The position numbers and the translations under genes are program-made. A model generated the notes under the pieces. That model saw only the letters and a program-made list of their open reading frames with translations. It was not told the origin of the DNA and did not search any database. A stretch of 64,000 nt of DNA from JANMES01 sp038329865 (lineage in GTDB: Bacteria > Planctomycetota > Phycisphaerae > Tepidisphaerales > Tepidisphaeraceae): contig JBBQNK010000005.1 in assembly GCA_038329865.1 (NCBI GenBank), positions 74,422 to 138,421 of the forward strand, given 5' to 3'. Of this stretch, positions 33,958 through 42,213 are shown one piece after another. The stretch's first letter is position 1. The number at the start of each line of letters is the position of its first letter.

Positions 33958-34749
33958 ATGCTTCTTCGTTGCCAATCCGGCCCGATCGTTTTCTACGCCT
34001 CCCCGCTCTTGGAGCGGATCGAGGTCCCGCACGCGTTTTCGACCCGCCTGGGCGGGATCAGCCCCCCGCCGTTCGATTCGATGAACCTGGGCAACCCCGG
34101 CGGGTGTGCCGTGCAGGATGACGACGCCCGGATCGCCGAGAACTACCGCCTGCTCCAAGCCGCCATCGGCTGCGGCGACCGGCAGCGGTTCTGGGTCCAC
34201 CAAGTGCACGGCGGCGAGGTGATCGACGCCGCGGGCAATGCCCCGCTCGGCCAGAAGGCGGACGCGATCGTCGCCCGCGAGCCGGGCCGGGTGCTGGCGA
34301 TCCGCGTGGCGGATTGCGTGCCGATCCTGCTAGCCTCGCGCGACGGCCGAACCGTCGCCGCGGTACACGCCGGTTGGCGAGGCGTCATCGCCGGGGCCGT
34401 CGCGAACACGATCGCCCGAATGAACGTCCCGCGGGCCAATCTCCTCGCCGCCATTGGCCCGTGCATCGGGTTCGACGCCTTCGAAGTCGGCCCTGAAGTC
34501 TTGGCCGACTTCGAAAAAGCCTTCCCCACCGCCCCGCCGATCGCCCGTTATGCGAACGCGACCAGCAAAGGCACCGTCGACCTTCGCGCCGCCGTCCGGC
34601 TTCAGTTGCTTTCTCTGGGATTGCAGGATTCGCAAATCGACACGACCGATCGCTGCACGTTTCGAGACAAGGAAGAATTCTTCTCGCATCGGCGCGACAA
34701 CGGCGTGACCGGCCGAACGGCGGCACTGATCGCGGCACGCATCGAGTGA
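33958..34749 (+). CDS. pgeF: Peptidoglycan editing factor / multicopper-type laccase fold protein PgeF (YfiH)
   Basis: 263 residues from ATG 33958; TTG 33949 is possible. Family blocks: AFSTRLGGISPPPFDSMNLG, FWVHQVHGGEV, IRVADCVPILLA (Cys ligand/nucleophile), VAAVHAGWRGVIAGA and LAAIGPCIGFDAFEVGPEV. PgeF-type proteins hydrolyse wrongly incorporated L-Ser in peptidoglycan precursors; the family was earlier described as polyphenol oxidase and purine nucleoside phosphorylase. Zinc-binding residues H, C, H are conserved. The gene is convergent with the STAS gene and ends at a long hairpin. Confidence 0.88.
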   Translation: MLLRCQSGPIVFYASPLLERIEVPHAFSTRLGGISPPPFDSMNLGNPGGCAVQDDDARIAENYRLLQAAIGCGDRQRFWVHQVHGGEVIDAAGNAPLGQKADAIVAREPGRVLAIRVADCVPILLASRDGRTVAAVHAGWRGVIAGAVANTIARMNVPRANLLAAIGPCIGFDAFEVGPEVLADFEKAFPTAPPIARYANATSKGTVDLRAAVRLQLLSLGLQDSQIDTTDRCTFRDKEEFFSHRRDNGVTGRTAALIAARIE

Positions 34750-34757
34750 AACTCGAA

Positions 34758-34868
34758 GAAAATTTACCACAGAGGACACAGAGGGCACGGAGAGAAAGAG
34801 CACGGAGAAATTTCTTTCTCTGCGTCCTCTCTTCTCAGTGCCCTCTGTGTACTCTGTGGTAAATTTTC
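34758..34868. terminator. 35-bp hairpin of CACAGAGG words between convergent genes
   Basis: The outer arms (34758-34792 and 34834-34868, starting GAAAATTTACCACAGAGG) pair over 35 bp with two mismatches; the inner part (GAGAAAGAGCACGGAGAAA) pairs again. A/T-rich outer ends can act as terminators for both pgeF and the STAS gene. Confidence 0.65.
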
Positions 34869-34870
34869 TC

Positions 34871-35221
34871 TTACATCAGCTTCATCGCTTCACCGCGTGA
34901 TTTCGCGATCGTGAACAGCCGCTCCAGCGCACTGGCGTGAAAAATATCGTGCAACGTCCGGCTGAGCGAGCAAATCACCAACCGGCCCTTCGCCGTCTTC
35001 ACGTGCTGGCGGATGTTCACCATCAGCCCGAGCACGGCCGAACCGACGTACTCCGTTTTGCTCATGTCCAGCACCCAGCTCTCGGCGGATCGGCCGTCGA
35101 ACAGGTGCAACATCGACTCGTTCAACTTGTCGAACTCCACCGAGTCCAACTCGTCGGGCAATAGAAGCTCGATGACGTTGACGCTGTTGATCTGCTTAAT
35201 TTGGAATAGATTTGAGGGCAT
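34871..35221 (-). CDS. STAS-domain anti-anti-sigma factor-like protein
   Basis: 116 residues forming one STAS domain: VNVIELLLPDELDSVEFDKL, then VLDMSKTEYVGSAVLGLMVN, where the Ser of VGSAVLG stands at the place phosphorylated in SpoIIAA/RsbV proteins, and RLVICSLSRTLHDIFHASAL. Such proteins switch partner anti-sigma factors or act in stress-response modules. No RsbW-type kinase is adjacent. Start at 35221; an inverted repeat lies directly upstream. Followed by a convergent hairpin. Confidence 0.8.
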   Translation of the reverse strand: MPSNLFQIKQINSVNVIELLLPDELDSVEFDKLNESMLHLFDGRSAESWVLDMSKTEYVGSAVLGLMVNIRQHVKTAKGRLVICSLSRTLHDIFHASALERLFTIAKSRGEAMKLM

Positions 35222-35236
35222 AATAATCTTGGAGGT

Positions 35237-35298
35237 GGTGATTGTTGATTGTTCCGTGACTGGGATTGCGCATCGTCACGCAACAATCAACAATCACC
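35237..35298. repeat. 24-bp hairpin of GGTGATTGTTGATTGTT words
   Basis: Arms 35237-35260 and 35275-35298 pair over 24 bp with one mismatch around a 14-nt loop. It is between purM (upstream on the minus strand) and the STAS gene, so it could end the purM transcript or sit in the STAS leader. Confidence 0.6.
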
Positions 35299-35303
35299 AT
35301 CCT

Positions 35304-36416
35304 TCAACGCAGTTTCAGCGTATCCCCTTCATAAATCAACCCCAGCGACGGAATCTCCACCGCCTTGCGATCGCCCTGCTTCAGCACAACGCCGGCGCGC
35401 CACGCGTCGTACCCGACGGTCTTGGCGATCGCGACGCAGTGGTCGGCGTCGTCTTCTCTCACGTACGCCGCGAAGCCGACGCCCATGTTGAACGTGCCGT
35501 ACATCTCGCTGGCGTTGATCCGCCCCGCCTTGGCGATGAACCTGAACACCGGCAGCGGCTCGCGGACGTGATCGATTCGGTAGACGAGATTCTGCGGCAG
35601 CCGCATCAACTTCCGCCAGCCGTGGCCGGTCACGTGCGCGAGATACTTCGGCTGCAGCTTCGCTTGCTGCAGCGCCGCGACGAACTTCACGTAGATCGCC
35701 GACGCATCGAGCAGCGCCTCGCCGTACGGTCGGCCGTCGTCCATCTTCGTGCGATACCCCTCCGGCAGCCGATCCGCCAGCGCCCGGCAGAGCGTGAGGC
35801 CATTCGTCTGCACGCCGGTGCTGGCCAGGAAGATGATCGCGTTCCCTTCGTGCACTTCGCCGGCGATTCGGTGCGATTTAGGAAACACCCGCCCGATGGC
35901 CGAGCCCGCGAGTACGATCGTCTCCGGATTGACGATCCCCTTCAGCGCCGGCGTCTCCCCGCCGCCCCACACCGCGCCGGCCTCGATGCACCCCGCCGCG
36001 AAGCCTTTCGCGAGCTCTTCGCCGCGCCGCGGATCATTGAACCACTCGCCAGCGCCCACCGCCGCGTGCATCGCCACGCTGATCGGCAGACCGCCGCAGG
36101 TGATCAGATCGTTCACGATCGTCGCGACGGTATCGATGCCGATATTCGCGTAAAAACTCTTGCCGGTTAAAGCCAGCACCGCGTCGGCCACCAGATTTTT
36201 CGTGCCGAGCCCTTCTTCCACATGGGCCAGGTAATCGTGCTCGCCTTCGAGCAGAAACGCAGAGTCCCCGCGGATATTCTCCGGCTCGCGATACCCGTGC
36301 GGCGCGTGCGAAGAGACAGTCGTCTTCGCCGCCGCCTGACAGGCGCGCTTGAACGCGTCCAAGTGATCGTAATTCACACCGGCCGATTCGTAACTGAGAC
36401 CAGACGTTCCGCTCAT
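35304..36416 (-). CDS. purM: Phosphoribosylformylglycinamidine cyclo-ligase (AIR synthetase)
   Basis: 370 residues, slightly longer than most PurM. Start region LSYESAGVNYDHLDAFKRAC matches the SYKDAGVDI motif that forms the active-site edge; IGIDTVATIVNDLITCGGLP is the ATP-binding strand region; HVTGHGWRKLMRLPQNLVYR is the C-terminal motif (usually ITGGG.EN.PR), here with HGW, a recognised variant of some PurM-like proteins. It converts FGAM to AIR with ATP in purine synthesis. Because the HGWRKLM motif differs from the classical one, a PurM-like paralog is a less likely alternative. Divergent from a membrane protein gene. Confidence 0.82.
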   Translation of the reverse strand: MSGTSGLSYESAGVNYDHLDAFKRACQAAAKTTVSSHAPHGYREPENIRGDSAFLLEGEHDYLAHVEEGLGTKNLVADAVLALTGKSFYANIGIDTVATIVNDLITCGGLPISVAMHAAVGAGEWFNDPRRGEELAKGFAAGCIEAGAVWGGGETPALKGIVNPETIVLAGSAIGRVFPKSHRIAGEVHEGNAIIFLASTGVQTNGLTLCRALADRLPEGYRTKMDDGRPYGEALLDASAIYVKFVAALQQAKLQPKYLAHVTGHGWRKLMRLPQNLVYRIDHVREPLPVFRFIAKAGRINASEMYGTFNMGVGFAAYVREDDADHCVAIAKTVGYDAWRAGVVLKQGDRKAVEIPSLGLIYEGDTLKLR

Positions 36417-36472
36417 CGCGATGTTGTAAGGCGGTTGGTGGAACGGGTCAAAGCGCGAGGTAGGATGGAGCG

Positions 36473-37048
36473 ATGCGGAAGTGGGGACGAAGGATCATTC
36501 GGGGATTTTTGATTGTGGCTTGGCTGGCCATCGTTGCAGGATGGGCGCGGAGCTATTTCACCGATGAAACTTTCATCATTCAACGAACCGACACCGACCC
36601 AAACGGCGACGCCGGGGATATCTCGCATTGGGGAAATTTCGAGTCTGATCACGGCTTGCTTCGTTTTGGTTGGAACTACGCAGAAGATTTCAAGGAGTAT
36701 GATGGTGTGCCTAAACGCGTTTCCAGTTGGGCCTTCTTTCATTTCGCGGGCGTCGATGATCTGAATCCCTTTACCTTTGCTGACACGAGCTGGAATCAAG
36801 GTTGGTCGTGGCTTTCAATTGGTCATCAAGAATCTCATGGTGCACACGCACGCTCCGATGTCACCTACGTGGTCGCTCCCTATTGGTTTTTCATTGTCGT
36901 GCTCGGCGTTCTCAATTTGAGGTGGATCGTTCGCGTCGCAAAACTCCGCCGCCGGTTCACTGCCGGCCACTGCCGGCATTGCGGCTACGACCTCCGGGCC
37001 ACGCCCGACCGCTGCCCGGAGTGCGGACAGGCGGCGGCGACTCCATAA
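36473..37048 (+). CDS. Membrane protein with planctomycete C-terminal zinc ribbon
   Basis: 191 residues; GGATGGAG precedes the ATG. N-terminal membrane helix (IIRGFLIVAWLAIVAGW), an exported middle domain of about 115 residues without recognised family, a second helix (VVAPYWFFIVVLGVLNLRWIV as two parts) and a C-terminal ribbon CRHCGYDLRATPDRCPECGQ. This CxxCGYDLR.....RCPEC tail is very common in Phycisphaerae membrane proteins and supports the taxonomic call. Function unknown. It is divergent from purM. Confidence 0.7.
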   Translation: MRKWGRRIIRGFLIVAWLAIVAGWARSYFTDETFIIQRTDTDPNGDAGDISHWGNFESDHGLLRFGWNYAEDFKEYDGVPKRVSSWAFFHFAGVDDLNPFTFADTSWNQGWSWLSIGHQESHGAHARSDVTYVVAPYWFFIVVLGVLNLRWIVRVAKLRRRFTAGHCRHCGYDLRATPDRCPECGQAAATP

Positions 37049-37134
37049 GCAACGTCGCTCCGCCGAAATGCCCGCGATGGTCCCTCTCCCGGATTACCGG
37101 GAGAGGCACCCGGATGGCGCGGATCGTGAAATCG

Positions 37135-38007
37135 CTACTTCGAAGCAAGGCATCGGCGCAGAAAATCCAACCCCATCCGCACCGCCTTGAGCGGCTCTTC
37201 TATCCCTTCAAACTCCAGCGACAGATACCCGGAGTAACCCGCTCGCTTCAAAATCGCGATCTGTTTCGGAACATCGATCACGCCATGGCCGACGATCGCG
37301 CCGCGGAGCGCGATCGGCGTTGGCGTGGCGAACCAGCCCGGCAGCGGCAGATCCTTTTTCGGGCGGACGTGGAAATCCTTGGCGTGGACCATCTGCGCGT
37401 ACTTCACCAATCGCCGCACTGCCGCCATGGGGTTTTCGTTGACGCAGAGGAAATTGCCCATGTCGAGCGTGAGGCCGAAGTTGGGATGGTTCACCGTGCC
37501 GAGCAGTTGCTCGACGCGTCGCGAGGCCTGCATGAAAAAGCCGTGATTTTCCAGCGATGTGCGGACGCCCTGCCGCTTCGCGTAGTCGGCGATCTCGCGG
37601 ACGGCGGGGACGACGATCTTCAGCGCACCGGCGAACGTCTTGGGTGTCCGCACACTCGTCGACCAATCGCCGAAGCCGCGGGTGATGTCGTGACGCATCA
37701 TCTTCGCGCCGAGCGCGGTGGCGACGTCGACTTCGCGCTTCACCGCTTCCACCGCCGACTTCAACTCCGCCGGGGGGCGGAGCAATTCAGCGCCGGTGCA
37801 GTAGTTGGCGACGACGAGCCCACGTCGCTCGGCGCAGCGGCGGAGCGTGGCGGCGCGCTGGAGCGGACGCTTCGCGCCGTCCAGGCCGCTGAACTCGATC
37901 GCCGGCACGCCGGTGTCGGCAATCGCGTCGATCGTCGCTTCCAGCGTCGCGCCGGTCTCGCGCCGCCAGCGCGACAGGCTGTAGGTGCTGACACATAAAT
38001 GGATCAT
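37135..38007 (-). CDS. Sugar phosphate isomerase/epimerase family TIM-barrel protein
   Basis: 290 residues. AP-endonuclease-2-type TIM barrel: HLCVSTYSLSRWRRETG, IADTGVPAIEFSGLDGAKRP, then metal ligands in VRTSLENHGFFMQ (Glu, His), FGLTLDMGNFLC (Asp), MVHAKDFHVRP (His) and LSLEFEGIEEPLKAVR (Glu). Related enzymes are xylose isomerase-like, D-tagatose 3-epimerase and inosose dehydratases. It stands alone on the minus strand; another family member lies at 38688 on the plus strand. Substrate unknown. Confidence 0.82.
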   Translation of the reverse strand: MIHLCVSTYSLSRWRRETGATLEATIDAIADTGVPAIEFSGLDGAKRPLQRAATLRRCAERRGLVVANYCTGAELLRPPAELKSAVEAVKREVDVATALGAKMMRHDITRGFGDWSTSVRTPKTFAGALKIVVPAVREIADYAKRQGVRTSLENHGFFMQASRRVEQLLGTVNHPNFGLTLDMGNFLCVNENPMAAVRRLVKYAQMVHAKDFHVRPKKDLPLPGWFATPTPIALRGAIVGHGVIDVPKQIAILKRAGYSGYLSLEFEGIEEPLKAVRMGLDFLRRCLASK

Positions 38008-38085
38008 GAAAGGAACCTTTTTTTGGGGACCGGTTCGGCTTGAGTCGCCTCGCTGCCTTCTCCGAATCCTTAACCGATCCTGACC

Positions 38086-38142
38086 GCCGCTTGCGGTTTC
38101 GCAGCGTGGAGGTGCGAGTCACGCTGCGAAACCGCAAGCGGC
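38086..38142. repeat. Perfect 23-bp hairpin (GCCGCTTGCGGTTTCGCAGC)
   Basis: Arms 38086-38108 and 38120-38142 are perfect complements with an 11-nt loop. It is 79 nt upstream of the minus-strand isomerase gene. Confidence 0.65.
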
Positions 38143-38365
38143 CATTCGCGCTCTTCGCACGTCAAGCCAACGCCAACTCCCGGCCCGGCCGGAGGATAGC
38201 AGAATCGCACATTTCGTGAGGTTTTTCAGTTGATTTTAACGGAAGGCGGATTAGACTTGTTTGCTATTTGTTAGGAATCCCATTGGTGGGAGCCAGGCGA
38301 GTGCTTGAACGGGAAAATATTGTTTTGAAAGAGAAGTTTGTGCGTCATCAACCCCGATCCATTTC

Positions 38366-38435
38366 TTCATCGGCGTGGCCCGCTTCAGCGGGCCGGGTTG
38401 CTTCCTGGCCCGCTGAAGCGGGCCACGCCGATGAA
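38366..38435. repeat. Perfect 29-bp hairpin (GGCGTGGCCCGCTTCAGCGG)
   Basis: Arms 38366-38394 and 38407-38435 are perfect complements over 29 bp with a 12-nt loop. The inner part CCCGCTTCAGCGGG is itself palindromic. This motif belongs to the same class as the other long hairpins. Confidence 0.65.
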
Positions 38436-38471
38436 TTTTGGGGTTCAAAAACCATTCATTTTCAGCGTTAC

Positions 38472-38521
38472 GGGGGCGCAAACGGGGCGCAACTGGGGGC
38501 GCTTCGGGGGCGCATTAGGGG
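38472..38521 (+). repeat. Five G4-5 runs (GGGGCGC units) spaced 11-12 nt
   Basis: Runs of four or five G at 38472, 38484, 38495, 38506 and 38518, each followed by CGC, with 6-7 nt spacers. The spacing is one helical turn, and the G runs on one strand could form a four-stranded G-quadruplex. It lies 167 nt upstream of the plus-strand isomerase gene. It may be an iteron-like binding array or a structural element. Confidence 0.5.
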
Positions 38522-38634
38522 CGCTTTGCTCACCCTGTTTTTGCACAGAAATGTTGCCAGCCCGTTGGGGCCTAAGGAGTTGCAGCGTGCAAAATAAATT
38601 CGCACGAAAATTTTTTCGCTTCGGGGCGTTGGCG

Positions 38635-38666
38635 AACGGGCGATAGTGCAATCCGAATCGCCCGTT
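38635..38666 (+). promoter_or_regulatory. 10-bp stem-loop in the leader of the isomerase gene
   Basis: AACGGGCGAT (38635-38644) and ATCGCCCGTT (38657-38666) pair perfectly around a 12-nt loop, ending 21 nt before ATG 38688. It could influence translation or be a weak attenuator; no T tract follows. Confidence 0.35.
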
Positions 38667-38687
38667 TAACATGCCCGCAGGAAACTC

Positions 38688-39542
38688 ATGATGCGACTCG
38701 CTTTTTCAACCAACGCCTTCAAGAAGAACACGCTCAACGAAGCCGTCGATGCGATCGCCGGCATCGGTTACACCGGCGTGGAGCTGATGGCGGATCTGCA
38801 TCACGCGTACCCGCCCACCTTCGATCACAACGCGAGGCGCGAGCTGGTGAAGCGGATCGGCGACCTCGGCATGCGGCCGAGCAATCTCAACGCGTTCACG
38901 CTCTTCGCCTGCGGCGACACGTACCACCCGACCTGGATCGAGCAGGACGGCCTGGCGCGGCAGCGGCGGATCGATCACACGCTGGCGTGCGTGGAGCTGG
39001 CGGCGGAGATCGGCATCAAGACGATCAGCCTGCAACCCGGCGGGCCGCTGATCGGCACAGGCATGAGCCGCGAGACGGCGGCCCAGCGCTACGCGGAAGG
39101 ATTGGCGAAGATCGTGCCGTCCGCCAAGGCGGCGGGAATCGTGCTGGCCGTCGAACCCGAGCCGGGGCTGTTCATTCAGACGGCGGCGGAATACCTGGAG
39201 TTCAAACACGCATTTTTCGCGGATGAAAGGACCGTGCTGATGAACTGCGACATCGGCCATCTCTACTGCGTGGGTGATGATCCCGCAGCCGTCATCCGGC
39301 ACATGCCGGAGCAGATCGCGCACGTGCATCTGGAAGATATCGGCAGCAACCGAGTGCACCAGCACCTCACGCCGGGCAAGGGCGCCATCGATTTTAACTC
39401 GATCTTTTCAGCCTTAAACGACATCGGCTACAATGGCTGGACTACCGTGGAGCTGTACCCCTACGAAACCACAGCGGCGGGCGTGGCGAAAATGGCGTGG
39501 GATCATCTCAACAATCTGCCTGCCAAAGGAGAGCGGCCATGA
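38688..39542 (+). CDS. Sugar phosphate isomerase/epimerase family TIM-barrel protein
   Basis: 284 residues; ATGATG start with AGGAAACTC before it. Barrel motifs: LAFSTNAFKKNTLNEAVDAI, IGYTGVELMADLHHAYPP, metal site residues in VLAVEPEPGLF (Glu), LMNCDIGHLYCVGDDP (Asp, His), IAHVHLEDIG (His) and WTTVELYPYETT (Glu). It resembles EboC/tagatose-epimerase-like enzymes and is distantly similar to 37135-38007. The next gene overlaps its stop by four bases (ATGA), so the two form an operon. Substrate unknown. Confidence 0.85.
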   Translation: MMRLAFSTNAFKKNTLNEAVDAIAGIGYTGVELMADLHHAYPPTFDHNARRELVKRIGDLGMRPSNLNAFTLFACGDTYHPTWIEQDGLARQRRIDHTLACVELAAEIGIKTISLQPGGPLIGTGMSRETAAQRYAEGLAKIVPSAKAAGIVLAVEPEPGLFIQTAAEYLEFKHAFFADERTVLMNCDIGHLYCVGDDPAAVIRHMPEQIAHVHLEDIGSNRVHQHLTPGKGAIDFNSIFSALNDIGYNGWTTVELYPYETTAAGVAKMAWDHLNNLPAKGERP

Positions 39543-39835
39543 TCATTGTTCACAACGAGTTTCACGTCGATCCCGCCAAGATCAAGCAGGCCACCGAATC
39601 CGCCAAGGCGGCGCAAGCGAGCATCGGCAAGATGGGGCTCAAGCCGCACAAGATCCTCACCGACGTCACCGGCGAGTTCTACACGATCATGTTCGTCGGC
39701 GAGTTCGAAAGCCTGGCGAAGATGGAAGAGACGATGCAGGCGGTGATGAGCAATCCCGATTTTCAAAAAGCGTACACGCCGCTGAAGGAAGCCATCCGCA
39801 ACGGCTCGCGGCGGCTTTTGCGGGTGATCGGTTAG
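39539..39835 (+). CDS. Small dimeric alpha/beta-barrel (ABM/NIPSNAP-like) protein
   Basis: 98 residues from ATG 39539, with AAAGGAGAG just upstream. Pattern IIVHNEFHVDPAKIKQATES (strand-helix), KILTDVTGEFYTIMFVGEFE, MEETMQAVMSNPDFQKAY matches the NIPSNAP/ABM ferredoxin-like fold. Such proteins form dimers and often ride with sugar or aromatic catabolic genes. Coupled to the isomerase gene by a four-base overlap. A hairpin follows at 39865. Confidence 0.72.
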   Translation: MIIVHNEFHVDPAKIKQATESAKAAQASIGKMGLKPHKILTDVTGEFYTIMFVGEFESLAKMEETMQAVMSNPDFQKAYTPLKEAIRNGSRRLLRVIG

Positions 39836-39864
39836 TTTGATTTGTAAATAATTGACAGAAGAAT

Positions 39865-39938
39865 CGACACAGAGGCACAGAGACACGGAGAAAGACGCTG
39901 CGTTTTTATTTTCTCTGTGCCTCAGTGCCTCTGTGTCG
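39865..39938 (+). terminator. 29-bp hairpin of GACACAGAGGCACAGAG words
   Basis: Left arm 39865-39893 and right arm 39909-39938 pair with few mismatches; a T run lies in the loop. Same word family as 27316-27405 and 34758-34868. It lies between two plus-strand genes, 15 nt before lysA. Confidence 0.6.
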
Positions 39939-39952
39939 CATAAAGGATTTCA

Positions 39953-41242
39953 ATGGATTTTTTTAACTACAAAAACGGCGAGTTGTACTGCGAAAATGTT
40001 CCCGCGGCCAAGCTGGCGGCGGAGTGCGGGACGCCGCTTTACGTTTACTCCAAAGCCACGCTGCTCCACCACTACCGGCAGATCGCCAAGGCGTTCGCGC
40101 CGCTCAATCCGACCATCTGCTACTCGATCAAGAGCAACGGCAATCTCAATCTCTGCAAGATCCTGGCGGCCGAGGGTTGCAGCTTCGATGTCACCAGCGG
40201 CGGCGAACTGTTTCGCGCGATCCAGGCGGGCGGGAATCCTAAGGACATCATCTACGCCGGCGTGGGCAAGACCGATGAAGAAATCGCCGAGGCGATCCGC
40301 GTGGGCATCGCGGCGTTCAATATCGAATCCGAAGCGGAGATCGAAAACATCGACCGCATCGCAGGGCAGCTTGGAATGAAGACGCTCGGCGCGCTGCGCA
40401 TCAATCCCGATGTCGACCCCGGCGCTAAGACGCACATAAAGACGACGACGGGCAAAAAGGAAACGAAGTTCGGCGTGGACATCGAGCGGGCCGAGCGCGT
40501 GTTTGAGCAGTACCGCGGGCTGAAGAATCTGCACCTGGGCGGAATTCATCTGCACATCGGCTCGCCGGTGTACGAAGTTCGGCCGTACGTGGACGCGGTC
40601 ACGAAGGCGATCGCGTTGATCGATCGGCTGACGGAGCGCGGGCACAAGATCGAGTGGCTCGATCTGGGCGGCGGGTTCGCAGTGAACTACGAGCGGCCGG
40701 ATCAGGCCCTGCCGGTGACGGAACACGCCAAGGCGCTGATCCCGCTGCTGCAAGGCAAGCCGTACCGGATCGCGCTCGAGCCGGGCCGGTACATCGTGGG
40801 CAACGCGGGCATTCTGCTGACGAAGGTGCTCTATCGCAAAACCGGCGGGGAGAAGAAATTCGTCATCATCGACGCGGCGATGAACGACCTGATCCGCCCG
40901 ACGCTGTACGACAGCTACCACTTCATCTGGCCGACCAAGCCCGACGCCGCCGACGTGCCGGCGACGCGAAATAAGGATTCGCTGCCCAAGGCCGGCGAGG
41001 TGGTGGATGTGGTCGGTCCGATCTGTGAAAGCGGCGATTACTTGGCGAAGGGCCGCACATTGCCGGTCACGCAGCGTGGCGATCTGATGGCGGTTTTCAC
41101 CGCCGGCGCGTACGGATTCGCGATGAGCAGCCAGTACAACAGCCGCGGCCGGGCGGCGGAAGTGATGGTCGACGGCGACACCTTCAAAGTCATCCGCCGG
41201 CGGGAGACGTACGAGGATTTGGTCGCCAACGAACGGATGTGA
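39953..41242 (+). CDS. lysA: Diaminopimelate decarboxylase
   Basis: 429 residues; AAAGGATTTCA precedes the ATG. Fold type III PLP enzyme: the PLP lysine is K60 in ICYSIKSNGNLNLCKIL, the PLP-phosphate loop is WLDLGGGFAVNYE, and EPGRYIVGNAG, GPICESGDYLAKGRTLP (Cys of the partner active site) and TAGAYGFAMSSQYNSR match DapDC rather than arginine decarboxylase. It releases CO2 from meso-diaminopimelate to give L-lysine. Monocistronic, with hairpin repeats on the left and a gap of 108 nt on the right. Confidence 0.93.
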   Translation: MDFFNYKNGELYCENVPAAKLAAECGTPLYVYSKATLLHHYRQIAKAFAPLNPTICYSIKSNGNLNLCKILAAEGCSFDVTSGGELFRAIQAGGNPKDIIYAGVGKTDEEIAEAIRVGIAAFNIESEAEIENIDRIAGQLGMKTLGALRINPDVDPGAKTHIKTTTGKKETKFGVDIERAERVFEQYRGLKNLHLGGIHLHIGSPVYEVRPYVDAVTKAIALIDRLTERGHKIEWLDLGGGFAVNYERPDQALPVTEHAKALIPLLQGKPYRIALEPGRYIVGNAGILLTKVLYRKTGGEKKFVIIDAAMNDLIRPTLYDSYHFIWPTKPDAADVPATRNKDSLPKAGEVVDVVGPICESGDYLAKGRTLPVTQRGDLMAVFTAGAYGFAMSSQYNSRGRAAEVMVDGDTFKVIRRRETYEDLVANERM

Positions 41243-41350
41243 AAAAACCTTCGACCCCTCACTAAGTCCGATGGAAGGTGTCCAACGTTCGGGCGTAGAA
41301 TCATTTGATCGCCACGGAACGGCGGTCGCGATGTAGAAGTGAGGTGAGGA

Positions 41351-42205
41351 ATGTCGTCCCGGTATTTCTCGTGGAGAAACCGCGAGGTTCACTACATTCG
41401 TCGCGGCATGGGTGATCCCCTGCTGCTGATTCACAACCTTTATCCCGGCGCGAGCACCGATGAGTTCGAGCACAACGTGGCCGAGCTCTCGCGGAATTTT
41501 ACGGTCTACGCGATCGACCTGCTCGGCTTCGGCCAATCTGAAGCGCCGTGGATGAAGTACACGGCCAACCTGTACACGTCGCTGATCTGCGACTTTCTGA
41601 AAGAGGAAATCGGCCGGCCGGCGCATGTGATGGTTTCGGGGATGAGCTGCGCGTACGTGAGCGAGATCGCCGCGTGGCGGCCGGAACTGGTGAACCGGCT
41701 GATCTTCGTCTGCCCGCGCAGCGATCCGGTCGGCTTTGATACCCCGCGATGGATGGCGCCGGTGCACCGCCTGCTGATGGCCTCCCCGCTCGGCAGCGGG
41801 ATGTACAACACCATTTCGTGCGAATACGAGTTGACGACGTTTCTGGAGAACTGCTTCTTCAACCGCCGTGAGGTGACGGCCGAGAAAGTCCGCAAGCTGC
41901 ACGAGAACGCGATGCTCCGCGGATCGATGTATCCGTACGCGAGCCTGATCACGGGATTTTTAGACAGCAATCTTTTCAAATCGCTGCCCTACGTAGCCGC
42001 GCCGATTCTTTTGCTCTGGGGCCGACAGGCCAGGCCTACGCCTGTGGAACACAGCGTGCGATTGAGTTCGATCGCAAAACGATGCACGCTGCACGTGGTT
42101 GAAAACGCCGGCGCGTGGGTACACAACGAAAAGTCGGCGCACGTGAATCGGATGGTCGAGCACTTCTTAACGGATCAACTGCCGGTGACGTGCGGGGTGG
42201 GATAG
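41351..42205 (+). CDS. Alpha/beta-hydrolase-fold protein lacking catalytic Asp and His
   Basis: 284 residues; GTGAGGTGAGGA before the ATG. The fold is clear: HYIRRGMGDPLLLIHNLYPG (oxyanion region with HN for HG), VYAIDLLGFGQSE, elbow VMVSGMSCAYVSEIA with Ser99, lid region, LLLWGRQARPTPVE and VVENAGAWVHNEKS. In active enzymes the last two read WGxxD and GHW.HxE; here the Asp position is A227 and the His position is A255. Only the Ser of the triad remains, so classical hydrolysis is unlikely. It may be a binding protein or use other residues. Ends at a hairpin that separates it from the convergent SecA-like gene. Confidence 0.75.
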   Translation: MSSRYFSWRNREVHYIRRGMGDPLLLIHNLYPGASTDEFEHNVAELSRNFTVYAIDLLGFGQSEAPWMKYTANLYTSLICDFLKEEIGRPAHVMVSGMSCAYVSEIAAWRPELVNRLIFVCPRSDPVGFDTPRWMAPVHRLLMASPLGSGMYNTISCEYELTTFLENCFFNRREVTAEKVRKLHENAMLRGSMYPYASLITGFLDSNLFKSLPYVAAPILLLWGRQARPTPVEHSVRLSSIAKRCTLHVVENAGAWVHNEKSAHVNRMVEHFLTDQLPVTCGVG

Positions 42206-42213
42206 CGGAATAG

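Larger units (their letters stand above)
38008..38687. other. 680-nt non-coding gap rich in structured repeats
   Basis: Between two divergent TIM-barrel genes. It contains two perfect hairpins (38086-38142 and 38366-38435), a helically phased G-run array (38472-38521) and a small stem just upstream of the next gene (38635-38666). ORFs in the region (for example 38268-38597) are translations of these repeats and lack family features. Promoters for both genes must be here. Confidence 0.55.

Noticed and set aside
38472..38521. Regularly spaced repeats considered as a CRISPR array
   Set aside because: Units are only about 7 nt with 4-5 nt variable spacers; no cas genes are present.
38268..38597. 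Open frame of 109 codons in the 680-nt gap
   Set aside because: It translates the perfect hairpin and G-run array (WPASAGRVASWPAEAGH) and has no Shine-Dalgarno or family match.
39950..41902. Open frame of 650 codons on the minus strand
   Set aside because: Antisense shadow of lysA and the hydrolase-fold gene, which both have clear family motifs.
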